Positions 1 through 8,531 of a stretch of DNA of 64,000 nucleotides are shown here, one piece after another. Every line of letters starts with the position of its first letter. Position 1 is the first letter of the stretch. Position numbers and translations under genes: made by a program. Source of the DNA: Marivita sp046592965 (GTDB lineage Bacteria; Pseudomonadota; Alphaproteobacteria; Rhodobacterales; Rhodobacteraceae); the NCBI RefSeq assembly GCF_046592965.1, contig NZ_JBISBV010000001.1:1-64000 (forward strand), written 5' to 3'. The notes below the pieces were generated by a model. That model saw only the letters and a program-made list of their open reading frames with translations. It was not told the DNA's origin and searched no databases.

Positions 1-463
1 CGTCCGTCCCGTCAACCGCCCCAACGTGCACCTCAGCGCCGCCGGTGAAGGGGGTTCTAAGCCTACCAACCCAAACCCGCAAGCAGAAAATGAAGAAAAA
101 TCGGTAAAAAATGAATTTGTCATTTTCTATTGGAAATCATGCGCTTGGCGTAACTTTTGTTTGCAAAAGTCTGAGTTGGTGAAAGTTTGCGTCCCGCACC
201 GCAATATCTAGCGACGTGGCTCGGAGCGCTCACAAGACCTACCGTGCCTCTGCATTGATGAAGTTGCTCAGATCAGGGTGGATTGCCGGAGATTCGGTGG
301 CGACTCGGCTCGATTTGCGGTGCCCGATCGGAATCACCCGGCCAAACCCACCTGCCGCGCCGCTCCTCACATTCAATTCGTTGCATTGGTGCGAGGCATC
401 GCGCTACACATGAAAGGTGTATGCCGTTCGCTGCCACCCTTCCGATATGCAAAAGGAAAGATC
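1..463. other. Left-end region without a supported gene
   Basis: No convincing coding region was found before the DUF302 gene. The first 60 or so bases are GC-rich and could be the end of a feature outside the window, but I cannot identify it. Bases 80-200 are clearly AT-richer than the rest of the window. They hold two short perfect inverted repeats: arms 108-114/120-126 (AAAATGA/TCATTTT) and arms 153-159/164-170 (ACTTTTG/CAAAAGT, loop TTTG). These could be hairpins or operator sites. Confidence 0.4.
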
Positions 464-910
464 ATGAAAAAACTTCTCCCCTCATTAGTACTGGCTATCG
501 TCGCCTCCTCCGTGTCCGCGGCGGACCTGGTGACATACGAGTCCGATCAATCCTTTGAGGACGTCACTTTCGGGCTTGAGAACGCCATACTCGACGCCGG
601 TCTGGTGATCGACTCCGTCAGCTATGTTGGCGATATGCTTGAGCGCACCCGCGGCGATGTCGGCTCTGACGTCACATTGTATGAGCACGCCGATGTTTAC
701 AGTTTCTGCTCTGCCCAGGTATCGCGCGAGGTGATGGAGGATGATCCGATGAATATCGTGTACTGTCCCTACGATATCTTTGTCATGGTACGCCCGGACT
801 CGGCGGATGTCACAACCATTGGCTACCGTACCTTTCCTGAGGGTGCGATGAAGAAGGTCGAGGACCTTCTTGACAGCTTGAGCCGTGCCGCGATCGGGCT
901 GGAAGAGTGA
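464..910 (+). CDS. Exported DUF302 domain protein
   Basis: A 148-residue secreted or periplasmic protein. Residues 1-19 form a signal peptide (KK, hydrophobic stretch, VSA before AD). The rest matches the DUF302 family, a small fold of unknown function related to proteins thought to bind small ligands. Two cysteines (in SFCSA and VYCPY) could form a disulfide. The ATG at 464 is chosen because AAAAGGAAAG lies just upstream and a signal peptide follows directly; longer upstream frames lack such support. The gene stands alone and is followed by a strong terminator. The family call is from sequence character; no function is claimed. Confidence 0.8.
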   Translation: MKKLLPSLVLAIVASSVSAADLVTYESDQSFEDVTFGLENAILDAGLVIDSVSYVGDMLERTRGDVGSDVTLYEHADVYSFCSAQVSREVMEDDPMNIVYCPYDIFVMVRPDSADVTTIGYRTFPEGAMKKVEDLLDSLSRAAIGLEE

Positions 911-955
911 CGAAATACTGACGTGACATCACAAGGAGTTCATTTGAATTCCTGA

Positions 956-985
956 AGGGCGCGGGCTTAGCGGCTCGCGCCCTTT
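956..985 (+). terminator. Rho-independent terminator after the DUF302 gene
   Basis: Arms 956-966 (AGGGCGCGGGC) and 973-983 (GCTCGCGCCCT) pair along 11 bp with one G-U wobble around a 6-base loop, followed by a short T run. Confidence 0.7.
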
Positions 986-1094
986 CGTCAAGCGGGACCG
1001 GCGGGTTTCCCCGCTCATCCAAACCCGCCTCTCCTTCGTTAAAGGTATAGGACGCGCAGGACGCCTCCCAACGCATGACGAAAGGACGACTTAA

Positions 1095-1580
1095 ATGTTT
1101 CGCAAGACAACTCTCGCTCTGACCACTGCTGCAACCATGTTCGCCGGCTCCGCTTTTGCCGAAGGCCATTCCATGGATATTGTCGACACGGCAATTGACG
1201 CCGGGTCTTTTGAGACACTCGTGGCTGCGGTGCAAGCCGCCGGTTTGGTTGACACGCTGAAAGGTGATGGCCCGTTCACGGTTTTCGCCCCGACTGATGA
1301 AGCGTTCGCCGCATTGCCCGAAGGGACCGTGGACACTCTTCTTCAACCGGAAAACAAAGATCAGCTCGTTTCGATCCTGACTTACCACGTCGTGCCGGGC
1401 AAGGTGATGTCAACCGATTTGACCGACGACATGGAAGCCGAGACCGTGGAAGGCTCCACAGTCATGATCGATCTTGATAACGGTGTGATGGTCGACGGTG
1501 CCACCGTCACCACCGCCGATATCGAAGCGTCAAATGGCGTTATCCACGTCATCGACAAAGTGATCATGCCCGACAGCTAA
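1095..1580 (+). CDS. Secreted fasciclin (FAS1) domain protein
   Basis: A 161-residue exported protein with one FAS1 domain. Residues 1-22 are a signal peptide ending FAGSAFA before EGH. The domain fills residues 26-159 and carries both family signatures: TVFAPTDEAF (62-71) and NGVIHVIDKVIMP (147-159), plus the YHVVPG element near residue 98. FAS1 proteins of this size are common single-domain secreted proteins in proteobacteria, associated with adhesion or the envelope; the exact role here is unknown. AAAGGACGAC precedes the ATG. The gene is monocistronic, between two terminators. Confidence 0.9.
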   Translation: MFRKTTLALTTAATMFAGSAFAEGHSMDIVDTAIDAGSFETLVAAVQAAGLVDTLKGDGPFTVFAPTDEAFAALPEGTVDTLLQPENKDQLVSILTYHVVPGKVMSTDLTDDMEAETVEGSTVMIDLDNGVMVDGATVTTADIEASNGVIHVIDKVIMPDS

Positions 1581-1605
1581 ATTCGGCAATCGGACTGATG
1601 CTTGG

Positions 1606-1632
1606 AGAGGCGGCATTCTTGTCGCCTCTTTT
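1606..1632 (+). terminator. Terminator after the fasciclin gene
   Basis: AGAGGCG (1606-1612) pairs with CGCCTCT (1623-1629) around a 10-base loop and runs into TTTT. Confidence 0.65.
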
Positions 1633-1687
1633 CTTGAGCCCCGAGCCATACACTTGCAGCCGCTGATTGCGTCGTTATGGATTGGGG

Positions 1688-2422
1688 ATGTTCCAACGGC
1701 TCTCTGAAAATGGTTTCGACATCGCAATCCGCAATCATGCGGGTGCCATTCTTGCCGTAGATTTCCCCCACATCGCTGACGAACTGATTGACGCGCTGTT
1801 GGACCTGACGATTCCGGCGACCGAATTGATCGGATCGGGGGGTGGGGAGGCGCCGTCAACGCAGCGCTTGCGCCGCCGTCTTTACGACGCGCACTGGCCC
1901 AAGCACAATTTTGAATTCAAACTGATCGTCGATGGCGTCGAAAGGGTGTCTCAAAGCCACGAGATCGACCATGTTCGACTAACCGAGTCGGGCACGATTG
2001 CGCTGGAAATAGAGTGGAACAACAAGGATCCGTTCTTTGATCGCGACCTCGAGAACTTTCAGCGCCTTCATGCCCAGTCCGCGATTTCCGCGGGTATTCT
2101 GATTACGCGGGGACAAAGCCTGCAAGACCAAATGCTCGCCATCGTCCAGCGGTGCATCGAAACGCACGGTTTCGTGGACGAGGCCGAGATGGTCACCGCT
2201 TTCCAGATGAAGGATCGGACCAGACGTCAGCGGGACGCGGTGCAAAGACACCTGCACCGGCAGGTTCCATTTGCCGAGGCATTTGCCAGACAGTTTGTGA
2301 GCGACAAGTTTGGTGCCGCAACCACCCATTGGAGCAAGCTCAAGGATCGCATCGACAGAGGTGTCGGAAATCCTTGCCCGCTGTTGCTGATCGGGTTGCC
2401 CGCATCAATCATTCAGGAGTGA
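1688..2422 (+). CDS. BglII-family type II restriction endonuclease
   Basis: A 244-residue protein of the BglII-type restriction endonuclease family. The conserved block GGGEAPSTQRLRR (residues 51-63) is followed by the catalytic region: D94 in HEIDHVR and E107/E109 in ALEIEWNNKDPFFDRDL, a PD-(D/E)XK-like arrangement. The C-terminus (VSDKFGAATTHW, GVGNPCPLLLIGLP) is also typical. It would cut unmethylated DNA at a short palindromic site; the site cannot be read from sequence. ATG 1688 is preferred because family members begin near MFxRL; a TTG at 1667 in frame is possible and the ribosome binding site is weak. The stop codon abuts that of the convergent methyltransferase, so the two form a restriction-modification pair. 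Confidence 0.85.
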   Translation: MFQRLSENGFDIAIRNHAGAILAVDFPHIADELIDALLDLTIPATELIGSGGGEAPSTQRLRRRLYDAHWPKHNFEFKLIVDGVERVSQSHEIDHVRLTESGTIALEIEWNNKDPFFDRDLENFQRLHAQSAISAGILITRGQSLQDQMLAIVQRCIETHGFVDEAEMVTAFQMKDRTRRQRDAVQRHLHRQVPFAEAFARQFVSDKFGAATTHWSKLKDRIDRGVGNPCPLLLIGLPASIIQE

Positions 2423-2429
2423 TCACTCC
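2416..2429. repeat. Perfect 14-bp palindrome at the R-M stop codons
   Basis: GGAGTGATCACTCC is an exact palindrome. It contains the last sense codon GAG and the stop TGA of both convergent genes, which therefore abut with no spacer. It includes the BclI site TGATCA. It may be a short bidirectional terminator hairpin, a protein site, or coincidence of two identical gene ends. Confidence 0.8.
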
Positions 2430-3085
2430 GCCGCAGTGCTGACCCCGGAATTGTGTTTGTAGGTTTTCCATGTGGGCTTGTAATCATCGTCAGCCTGGTT
2501 GCCCCAAACGGTCCAACCGTCACGCACACCACGACCGAACAATTCGAGATACGGACCCCAAGAGCAATTCTCGATGATCTTGTACTGTTCGTCCGGCTTG
2601 CGGCTATGCTCGCGTTTGCGCGTTTTCAGAACGTCGCTATCGGGCTCTTCGGCTTCGATGTAATTCACCTGCGAGCGCCCCGGTCCAAGCGTTCTGACGT
2701 TCTTGCCGCGCACTCCGAACAGCAAAATCTCGGTCACATTGCGGAAGTAGAACCCGACGCCGCGCCCGTCCGGTCCGCCGTCCTTGCGAATCTTCTCCCA
2801 CACGATGTTGGATTTGTATTCAAACCCCCAGGCATTGAGGACCTGAAGCCCTTCGGGCAGCAGCGCATTGGGGACCCAGAGATAACAATGGGCACGATCT
2901 TCCATGTGCTCGGCCACTGGCAGCGCACAGATGTCATCCAGCGTCATCGTTGGATATCGGGCCAACCGCTTGTGTTCGGGCGCGATTTTACCGGTTCGGT
3001 TCTGAAACCGCCAAGGCGGATCAGCCATAACGGTGGCAAACCGGTCGTCGCCCAAGAACGTGCGGAGATCATTCGCAGCCGTCAT
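2423..3085 (-). CDS. MT-A70 family adenine-specific DNA methyltransferase
   Basis: A 220-residue SAM-dependent N6-adenine methyltransferase of the MT-A70/Ime4-like (M.MunI-type) family. The catalytic motif DPPW is at residues 22-25 (MADPPWRF). PTMTLDDICALPV and the ENCSWGPYLELFGRG segment near the C-terminus, which contributes to SAM binding, also match the family. It should protect the host from the convergent BglII-type endonuclease, although solitary MT-A70 methylases exist. AAGGTGA precedes the ATG. The gene is monocistronic and its stop abuts that of the nuclease. Base composition is not obviously foreign. Confidence 0.9.
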   Translation of the reverse strand: MTAANDLRTFLGDDRFATVMADPPWRFQNRTGKIAPEHKRLARYPTMTLDDICALPVAEHMEDRAHCYLWVPNALLPEGLQVLNAWGFEYKSNIVWEKIRKDGGPDGRGVGFYFRNVTEILLFGVRGKNVRTLGPGRSQVNYIEAEEPDSDVLKTRKREHSRKPDEQYKIIENCSWGPYLELFGRGVRDGWTVWGNQADDDYKPTWKTYKHNSGVSTAAE

Positions 3086-3285
3086 GTGTCACCTTCGGTT
3101 GTGGTTTCGCTCCTGTCTAGATCAATATTTTGTATCGGGCAAACAAAGAACGCGGCCATGACCAGCATAGCATCATCCGATATCGACCTGTCCAAGGATG
3201 CCCGACACCCCTTAACAAATCATCAAATTGATCCGACAGGTTTTAAAAATTATGGCGACCGACACTATCCTCCCCGCAACATAGA

Positions 3286-3313
3286 AAAAAGGCGGGGATT
3301 GCCCCGCCTTTTT
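3286..3313. terminator. Bidirectional terminator downstream of clpB
   Basis: AAAAAGGCGGGG (3286-3297) pairs with CCCCGCCTTTTT (3302-3313) around ATTG, 12 perfect base pairs with A and T tails on both sides. It terminates clpB on the minus strand. Confidence 0.85.
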
Positions 3314-3334
3314 AGCCACGATGCACTGTGAACG

Positions 3335-5950
3335 TCAGTGAATAACGGCATCTTCCGGCCGCGGCCGGTTCGAAGCCGCGACGCGATCGCCGATTATCAG
3401 ACCGTCCGCTCCGGCGCTTACCGGAACCATGTCGCCATCCGATACATCGCCTGCCAGCAGCATCTCGGCCAGCGGATCCTGTAGCGTCCGCTGGATCACT
3501 CGCTTCAAGGGCCGTGCGCCGAAGACCGGATCATATCCTTCCTCCGCAAGCCACTTGCGAGCACCGTCGTCAAGCCGAAGGTCGATCTTCCGCGCCGCAA
3601 GGCGCTTCAGAAGCCGGGCCATCTGGATGTCGACGATCCCGTCCATATCCTCGCGCTTGAGCCGATCAAAGATGATCGTCTCGTCCAGTCGGTTGAGGAA
3701 TTCGGGCCGGAAATGCCCGCGCACCGCTTCCATCACATCGCGTTTCGCCTGTTCGGGATCGGCCCCGTCGGGCAGGCGCGACAACGCTTGCGACCCAAGG
3801 TTCGACGTCAGGATAATCAAGGTCTGCTTGAAATCCACAGTTCGGCCCTGCCCGTCGGTCAGAACGCCATCGTCCAGAACCTGAAGCAGCACGTTGAAGA
3901 CATCGGGGTGGGCTTTTTCGACCTCATCGAACAGCACCACCTGATACGGACGCCGCCGAACCGCCTCGGTCAGAACACCACCCTCGTCATATCCGACATA
4001 TCCCGGAGGCGCACCGATCAGCCGGCTGACCGCGTGTTTTTCCATGAACTCGGACATATCGATCCGGACCATTGCATTGTCGTCATCGAACAAAAACTCG
4101 GCCACCGCCTTTGTCAGCTCTGTCTTGCCAACGCCAGTCGGCCCCAGAAACAGAAACGACCCAAGAGGACGGTTTTCGTCGTTCAGTCCGGCCCGCGCAC
4201 GGCGCACGGCGTTTGAGACGGCACGCACTGCCTGCTCCTGTCCGATCACCCGCTTGTGCAGACCGTCTTCCATGCGCAACAATTTCTCGCGCTCGCCTTC
4301 CAGCATCTTGGATGTCGGCACACCGGTCCACCGCTCGACAACACCGGCGATCTGTTCGGGGCGCACGGCCTCTTCGACCATGACGTCGTCATCGGACTCC
4401 TCGGCTTCGGACAGCTGCTTTTCCAAGCCCGGAATGACCCCGTAGGAGAGTTCACCAGCCTTGGCCAGATTGCCTTCGCGCTTGGCGATCTCAAGTTCCG
4501 CCCGCGCCTTGTCCAGTTGCTCTTTCACATCGCGCGCAGAAGCCAGCTTGTCACGCTCCGCTTGCCACTTGGCCGTCATCTCGGCCGACTGCTGTTGCAG
4601 CTCCGACAGATCTTTCTCCAGCTTTTCCAAACGATCCTTGGACGCCTGATCGTCCTCAAGCCGCAACGCCTCGACCTCGATCTGCTTTTGCAGGATGTCA
4701 CGGTCCAGCGCGTCCAATTCCTCGGGCTTGCTGTCCACTTCCATCCGCAGTCGCGACGCCGCTTCGTCCATCAGGTCGATCGCCTTGTCGGGCAGGAACC
4801 GATCGGTGATGTAGCGATGCGACAGGGTCGCGGCCGCCACCAAGGCCGAGTCCGAAATCCGCACACCGTGGTGCAGTTCGTATTTTTCCTTGATGCCACG
4901 CAGGATGCTGATCGTATCCTCGACCGTCGGCTCCTGCACCATCACCGGCTGGAACCGGCGGGCCAATGCCGCGTCTTTTTCGACGTGCTTGCGATACTCG
5001 TCAAGCGTGGTTGCACCAACGCAGTGAAGCTCTCCGCGAGCCAACGCAGGCTTGAGAAGGTTCGACGCATCCATCGCGCCATCGGCCTTGCCTGCGCCAA
5101 CCAGGGTGTGCATCTCGTCGATGAACAGGATGATTTCACCGGCAGCAGCGGTCACTTCGGACAACACGCCCTTGAGCCGCTCTTCAAACTCACCGCGATA
5201 TTTCGCACCGGCGATCAACGCGCCCATGTCCAGCGACAAAAGCCGCTTGTTGCGCAGGCTTTCGGGCACATCGCCGTTGATGATGCGCAGGGCCAGACCT
5301 TCGGCAATCGCGGTCTTACCCACGCCCGGCTCACCAATCAGAACAGGGTTGTTCTTGGTTCGACGGCTCAACACCTGCATCGCACGACGTATTTCATCGT
5401 CGCGCCCAATGATCGGGTCGATCTTGCCTTCGCGGGCACGCTCGGTCAGATCGAGGGTGAATTTCTTCAGCGCCTCGTATTGATCCTCGGCACTCGCGGA
5501 ATCCGCCGTGCGCCCCTTGCGCACGTCGTTGATTGCAGAGTTCAACGCCTGCGCATTGACAGCGCCCGCTTCCAAGGCTTCCTTGGCCGGGCTCTTCACC
5601 ATTGTCAACGCCATCAGAATGCGTTCGACGGGTACAAAGCTGTCACCGGCTTTCTTGGCGATCTTTTCCGCCTCGTCCAGAACCTTGCCGGTTGCACTGT
5701 CAAGGAACACCTGACCGGCGTCACCCGTCACTTTCGGAATTTTCGCAAGTTTGCCATCCAGAGCCTGAACCACACGCTCCGGCGCACCGCCTGCATGTTT
5801 GATGAGGTTAGAGGCCAACCCCTGTTCGTCGTCCATCAAAGCTTTCAAAATATGTTCGGGCGCAAGCCGCTGATGGCTTTCCCGCATCGCAATCGTCTGG
5901 GCCGCCTGAATGAAACCGCGCGACCGTTCCGTGAACTTCTCTAAGTTCAT
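3335..5950 (-). CDS. clpB: ATP-dependent disaggregase ClpB
   Basis: An 871-residue cytoplasmic Hsp100 chaperone that works with DnaK to pull apart aggregated proteins. It has a Clp-N domain (residues 1-145), a first AAA+ module with Walker A GEPGVGKT (206-213) and DEMHTLVGAG, a coiled-coil middle domain (about 400-520), and a second AAA+ module with GPTGVGKT near residue 605 and a C-terminal D2-small domain. Length is normal for ClpB. The start at 5950 (MNLEKFTERS) is chosen over an ATG five codons upstream because AAGGAGAA sits at the right distance and family members start there. It is transcribed alone from a heat-shock-like promoter divergent from pyrF. Confidence 0.97.
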   Translation of the reverse strand: MNLEKFTERSRGFIQAAQTIAMRESHQRLAPEHILKALMDDEQGLASNLIKHAGGAPERVVQALDGKLAKIPKVTGDAGQVFLDSATGKVLDEAEKIAKKAGDSFVPVERILMALTMVKSPAKEALEAGAVNAQALNSAINDVRKGRTADSASAEDQYEALKKFTLDLTERAREGKIDPIIGRDDEIRRAMQVLSRRTKNNPVLIGEPGVGKTAIAEGLALRIINGDVPESLRNKRLLSLDMGALIAGAKYRGEFEERLKGVLSEVTAAAGEIILFIDEMHTLVGAGKADGAMDASNLLKPALARGELHCVGATTLDEYRKHVEKDAALARRFQPVMVQEPTVEDTISILRGIKEKYELHHGVRISDSALVAAATLSHRYITDRFLPDKAIDLMDEAASRLRMEVDSKPEELDALDRDILQKQIEVEALRLEDDQASKDRLEKLEKDLSELQQQSAEMTAKWQAERDKLASARDVKEQLDKARAELEIAKREGNLAKAGELSYGVIPGLEKQLSEAEESDDDVMVEEAVRPEQIAGVVERWTGVPTSKMLEGEREKLLRMEDGLHKRVIGQEQAVRAVSNAVRRARAGLNDENRPLGSFLFLGPTGVGKTELTKAVAEFLFDDDNAMVRIDMSEFMEKHAVSRLIGAPPGYVGYDEGGVLTEAVRRRPYQVVLFDEVEKAHPDVFNVLLQVLDDGVLTDGQGRTVDFKQTLIILTSNLGSQALSRLPDGADPEQAKRDVMEAVRGHFRPEFLNRLDETIIFDRLKREDMDGIVDIQMARLLKRLAARKIDLRLDDGARKWLAEEGYDPVFGARPLKRVIQRTLQDPLAEMLLAGDVSDGDMVPVSAGADGLIIGDRVAASNRPRPEDAVIH

Positions 5951-6028
5951 GGTATTCTCCTTCATGTTAAGCGCCCGGATGATCAGGAACCCGCTGTTGC
6001 AGCGTCCCTACTGCGTGGGCCTCAAAGG

Positions 6029-6060
6029 ATATTTGGGGAGAGTCCCACTCGTTCGCAAGC
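6029..6060 (-). promoter_or_regulatory. Sigma-32-like heat-shock promoter for clpB
   Basis: On the minus strand CTTG (6059-6056) is followed after 17 bases by CCCCAAAT (6038-6031). This resembles the RpoH pattern of CTTG at -35 and CCCCATNT at -10. It lies about 80 bases upstream of the clpB start, and clpB is a classical RpoH target. Inferred from sequence only. Confidence 0.5.
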
Positions 6061-6124
6061 CCTCTGGCGCTTGATACAGACCGACGCAGCGCATAGGACA
6101 TCAAAAACTTTAAGGAATGCGCAA

Positions 6125-6841
6125 ATGTCCGATGACCGCCTGATTGTCGCCCTCGATGTGCCGAATGCCTTGGCTGGAATGGCGCTGGCTGAAAAGCTGG
6201 GCGATGCCGTGTCGTTTTACAAGATCGGTCTCGGGATGCTGACCGGCGGCGGCCTTGCACTGGCAAATGAGCTGAAGCAGGAACATGGCAAACGCATCTT
6301 TCTTGACATGAAGCTGTTCGATATCGGGGCCACAGTCGAATCCGCCGTGCGCGGTCTGGCCCAGTTCGATCTCGATTTCCTCACCGTGCACGGCGATCCG
6401 CATGTTGTGCGCGCCGCCAAGGAAGGTGCCGCGCGGTCGGACATGAAGATCCTTGCCGTGACGATCCTCACCTCACTGGAGCGGTCCGATCTTGACGACT
6501 GCTTGATCCGCGATGGCGCCATTCCGGATCTTGTTGCGGAACGCGCGGGGCGCGCTTTTGAGGCGGGTGCCGACGGCGTGATCGCCTCGCCCAATGAAGC
6601 AGCGATGATCCGCTCTTTGCCACAGGCAAAGGGACGTCTGATCGTAACTCCCGGCGTGCGCCCGGCAGGGTCGAGACTCGACGATCAAAAGCGGGTGGCG
6701 ACGCCAGCCAATGCGGTGAAGGACGGTGTTGACCATATCGTCGTCGGCCGGCCGATCTGGCGGGCCGACGATCCGCGTGCCGCAGCCGAGGCGATCACCG
6801 CCGAGATGCGTCAGGCGGACGCAAAGGCACCCGACGCTTGA
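6125..6841 (+). CDS. pyrF: Orotidine-5'-phosphate decarboxylase
   Basis: A 238-residue enzyme that decarboxylates OMP to UMP, the last step of de novo pyrimidine synthesis. The catalytic DMKLFDI motif is at residues 61-67 (D61, K63, D66), VTPGVRP lies near residue 180, and DHIVVGRPI near 210 is the phosphate-binding end of the barrel. Size fits the bacterial type. ATG 6125 (MSDDRLIVALDVPN) follows AAGGAATGCG; a longer upstream frame has no family support. It is divergent from clpB and followed 55 bases later by dinB. Confidence 0.95.
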   Translation: MSDDRLIVALDVPNALAGMALAEKLGDAVSFYKIGLGMLTGGGLALANELKQEHGKRIFLDMKLFDIGATVESAVRGLAQFDLDFLTVHGDPHVVRAAKEGAARSDMKILAVTILTSLERSDLDDCLIRDGAIPDLVAERAGRAFEAGADGVIASPNEAAMIRSLPQAKGRLIVTPGVRPAGSRLDDQKRVATPANAVKDGVDHIVVGRPIWRADDPRAAAEAITAEMRQADAKAPDA

Positions 6842-6896
6842 TCTTTGCCGCGCGCGGCAAGCGGCCTATACTGAGGCACTTCACCCGGAGCGTTTG

Positions 6897-8150
6897 ATGC
6901 CCGCCCTTTGCCGCGATTGCCTGCACGAGTTTGACCACGGCACACGCTGCCCGATGTGCCGCAGCCCGCGCGTGCTGGCGCATGACGAACTGTTCGACCT
7001 GAGCATCGCACACATGGACTGCGATGCGTTCTACGCCTCGGTCGAGAAACGCGACAATCCCGAACTTTCAGACAAGCCGCTGATCATCGGCGGCGGACGG
7101 CGCGGCGTCGTTTCTACCGCCTGCTACGTCGCGCGGATCAGGGGTGTTCGCTCGGCGATGCCGATGTTTCAGGCTTTGAAACTGTGTCCCGACGCGGTCA
7201 TCGTAAAGCCGCGCATGGACGCGTATGTCGACGCCTCGCGCGCGATCCGCGCCATCATGGAAGAGCTCACGCCTTCGATTGAGCCGCTCTCGCTCGACGA
7301 GGCGTTTCTTGATCTCACCGGAACCGCCCGCCTGCATGGTCATCCACCTGCGGTAATGTTGGCCCGGTTGGTCAAGCGGATGCAGAATGAACTGGGCCTG
7401 TCCGGCTCGATCGGGCTGAGCCACAACAAATTTCTGGCCAAGATCGCCTCGGATCTTGATAAACCTCGCGGCTTTTCCGTCATCGGGAAAGCCGAGACCG
7501 AAGCGTTCCTGCGGCCGAAATCGGTCCGCATGATCTGGGGCGTTGGTATGGCCATGCAAGGAGCTTTGGAGACTGCGGGCATCAGGACGTTCGAAGATCT
7601 TCTACGCTGGGATCAAGACGACCTGACCCACCGCTTCGGCAGTATGGGGAACCGGCTCTGGCATTTGGCACGCGGACAAGATCAAAGGCGCGTGTCTGCC
7701 CACGCGCCGATGAAATCGATCTCCAACGAGACAACCTTCCACGAGGACATCAGCGATCCAGACCTGCTTGACGGTCACTTGTGGCGGATGTGCGAAAAGG
7801 TGTCAGACCGGGCCAAGGCCAAAGCGCTGGCGGGCCGGGTGGTCACGTTGAAACTCAAGCGGTCAAACTTCACGCTGGTCACCAAACGCACGTCACTGAG
7901 TGATCCGACGCAAATCGCGGATCGCATCTATCGCACGGCTCGGGGGCTTTTCGATCAGGTGGGCGACAACGGGCCATACAGGCTTTTGGGTGCCGGCATA
8001 AGCGACTTGCGTGCGGCCGACAGTGCAGATGTCTCAGGCGACTTGCTTGATCCAAATGGTGTGAAGCGCGCGCTGGCCGAACGTGCAACAGATTCGATCC
8101 GCGAGCGTTTCGGGCCCGGTTCGATCCTCAAGGGACGCGCGCTCAGATAG
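6897..8150 (+). CDS. dinB: DNA polymerase IV with N-terminal zinc-binding extension
   Basis: A 417-residue Y-family polymerase for translesion synthesis. Catalytic acidic residues are visible: D41 in HMDCDAFYASVE and the DE pair in SLDEAFLDLTG near residue 137. Helix-hairpin-helix and little-finger regions follow. Unlike E. coli DinB, it begins with about 35 extra residues holding C5-x2-C8 and C18-x2-C21, a likely zinc ribbon; I believe this extension recurs in alphaproteobacterial DinB proteins. The C-terminus ends ILKGRALR with no obvious beta-clamp motif there. CCCGGAGCG precedes the ATG. No SOS box was identified. Confidence 0.95.
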   Translation: MPALCRDCLHEFDHGTRCPMCRSPRVLAHDELFDLSIAHMDCDAFYASVEKRDNPELSDKPLIIGGGRRGVVSTACYVARIRGVRSAMPMFQALKLCPDAVIVKPRMDAYVDASRAIRAIMEELTPSIEPLSLDEAFLDLTGTARLHGHPPAVMLARLVKRMQNELGLSGSIGLSHNKFLAKIASDLDKPRGFSVIGKAETEAFLRPKSVRMIWGVGMAMQGALETAGIRTFEDLLRWDQDDLTHRFGSMGNRLWHLARGQDQRRVSAHAPMKSISNETTFHEDISDPDLLDGHLWRMCEKVSDRAKAKALAGRVVTLKLKRSNFTLVTKRTSLSDPTQIADRIYRTARGLFDQVGDNGPYRLLGAGISDLRAADSADVSGDLLDPNGVKRALAERATDSIRERFGPGSILKGRALR

Positions 8151-8153
8151 CTG

Positions 8154-8471
8154 TCACATCAGTTGGTTTTCTTCGTCAACCGCGGACACTCCAAGTGCAT
8201 CCAGACCCGACTCCAGATGATCGGCAAGATGCGGAGTGCCAATCAGATAATCCGCCGTCGGCGTGGTCGCTTCGGTCACGGCGGTGTTATAGGCCTCGTC
8301 CCATTCCTCAACTTCGAACACACCGCGCCCGATCCACATCACGGCGACAAGTGCGGCCTGTTCTTCTTCGTCCATCCGGTCGATAAAACCGCGCATCTCG
8401 CCTTCGGCGCGGTCCAGTTCGCGCGCCATCACGATCACTGCGGCGACCTTGGTTGCACTGATTTTTTCCAT
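8154..8471 (-). CDS. DUF3775 family protein
   Basis: A 105-residue acidic cytoplasmic protein matching DUF3775. Features are MEKISATKVAAVIVMARELD at the start, the MDEEEQAALVAVMWIGRG segment, and the final PTADYLIGTPHLADHLESGL. No enzyme motif, signal peptide or membrane segment is visible. GGGAGAATCG precedes the ATG. It converges on dinB with only 3 bases between stop codons. Function unknown. Confidence 0.8.
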   Translation of the reverse strand: MEKISATKVAAVIVMARELDRAEGEMRGFIDRMDEEEQAALVAVMWIGRGVFEVEEWDEAYNTAVTEATTPTADYLIGTPHLADHLESGLDALGVSAVDEENQLM

Positions 8472-8531
8472 CTCGATTCTCCCATTCGGTCAACCATACC
8501 ATGATCCGGCGCAATGCCTGCGGCATTGATC

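Noticed and set aside
1..60. Possible end of an upstream gene or RNA
   Set aside because: The sequence is too short to identify. No frame shows a recognisable protein end and it does not match the rRNA or tRNA ends I know.
4256..5944. 562-codon open frame opposite clpB
   Set aside because: It is antisense to a fully convincing clpB, has no recognised domain, and long antisense frames are expected in GC-rich DNA.
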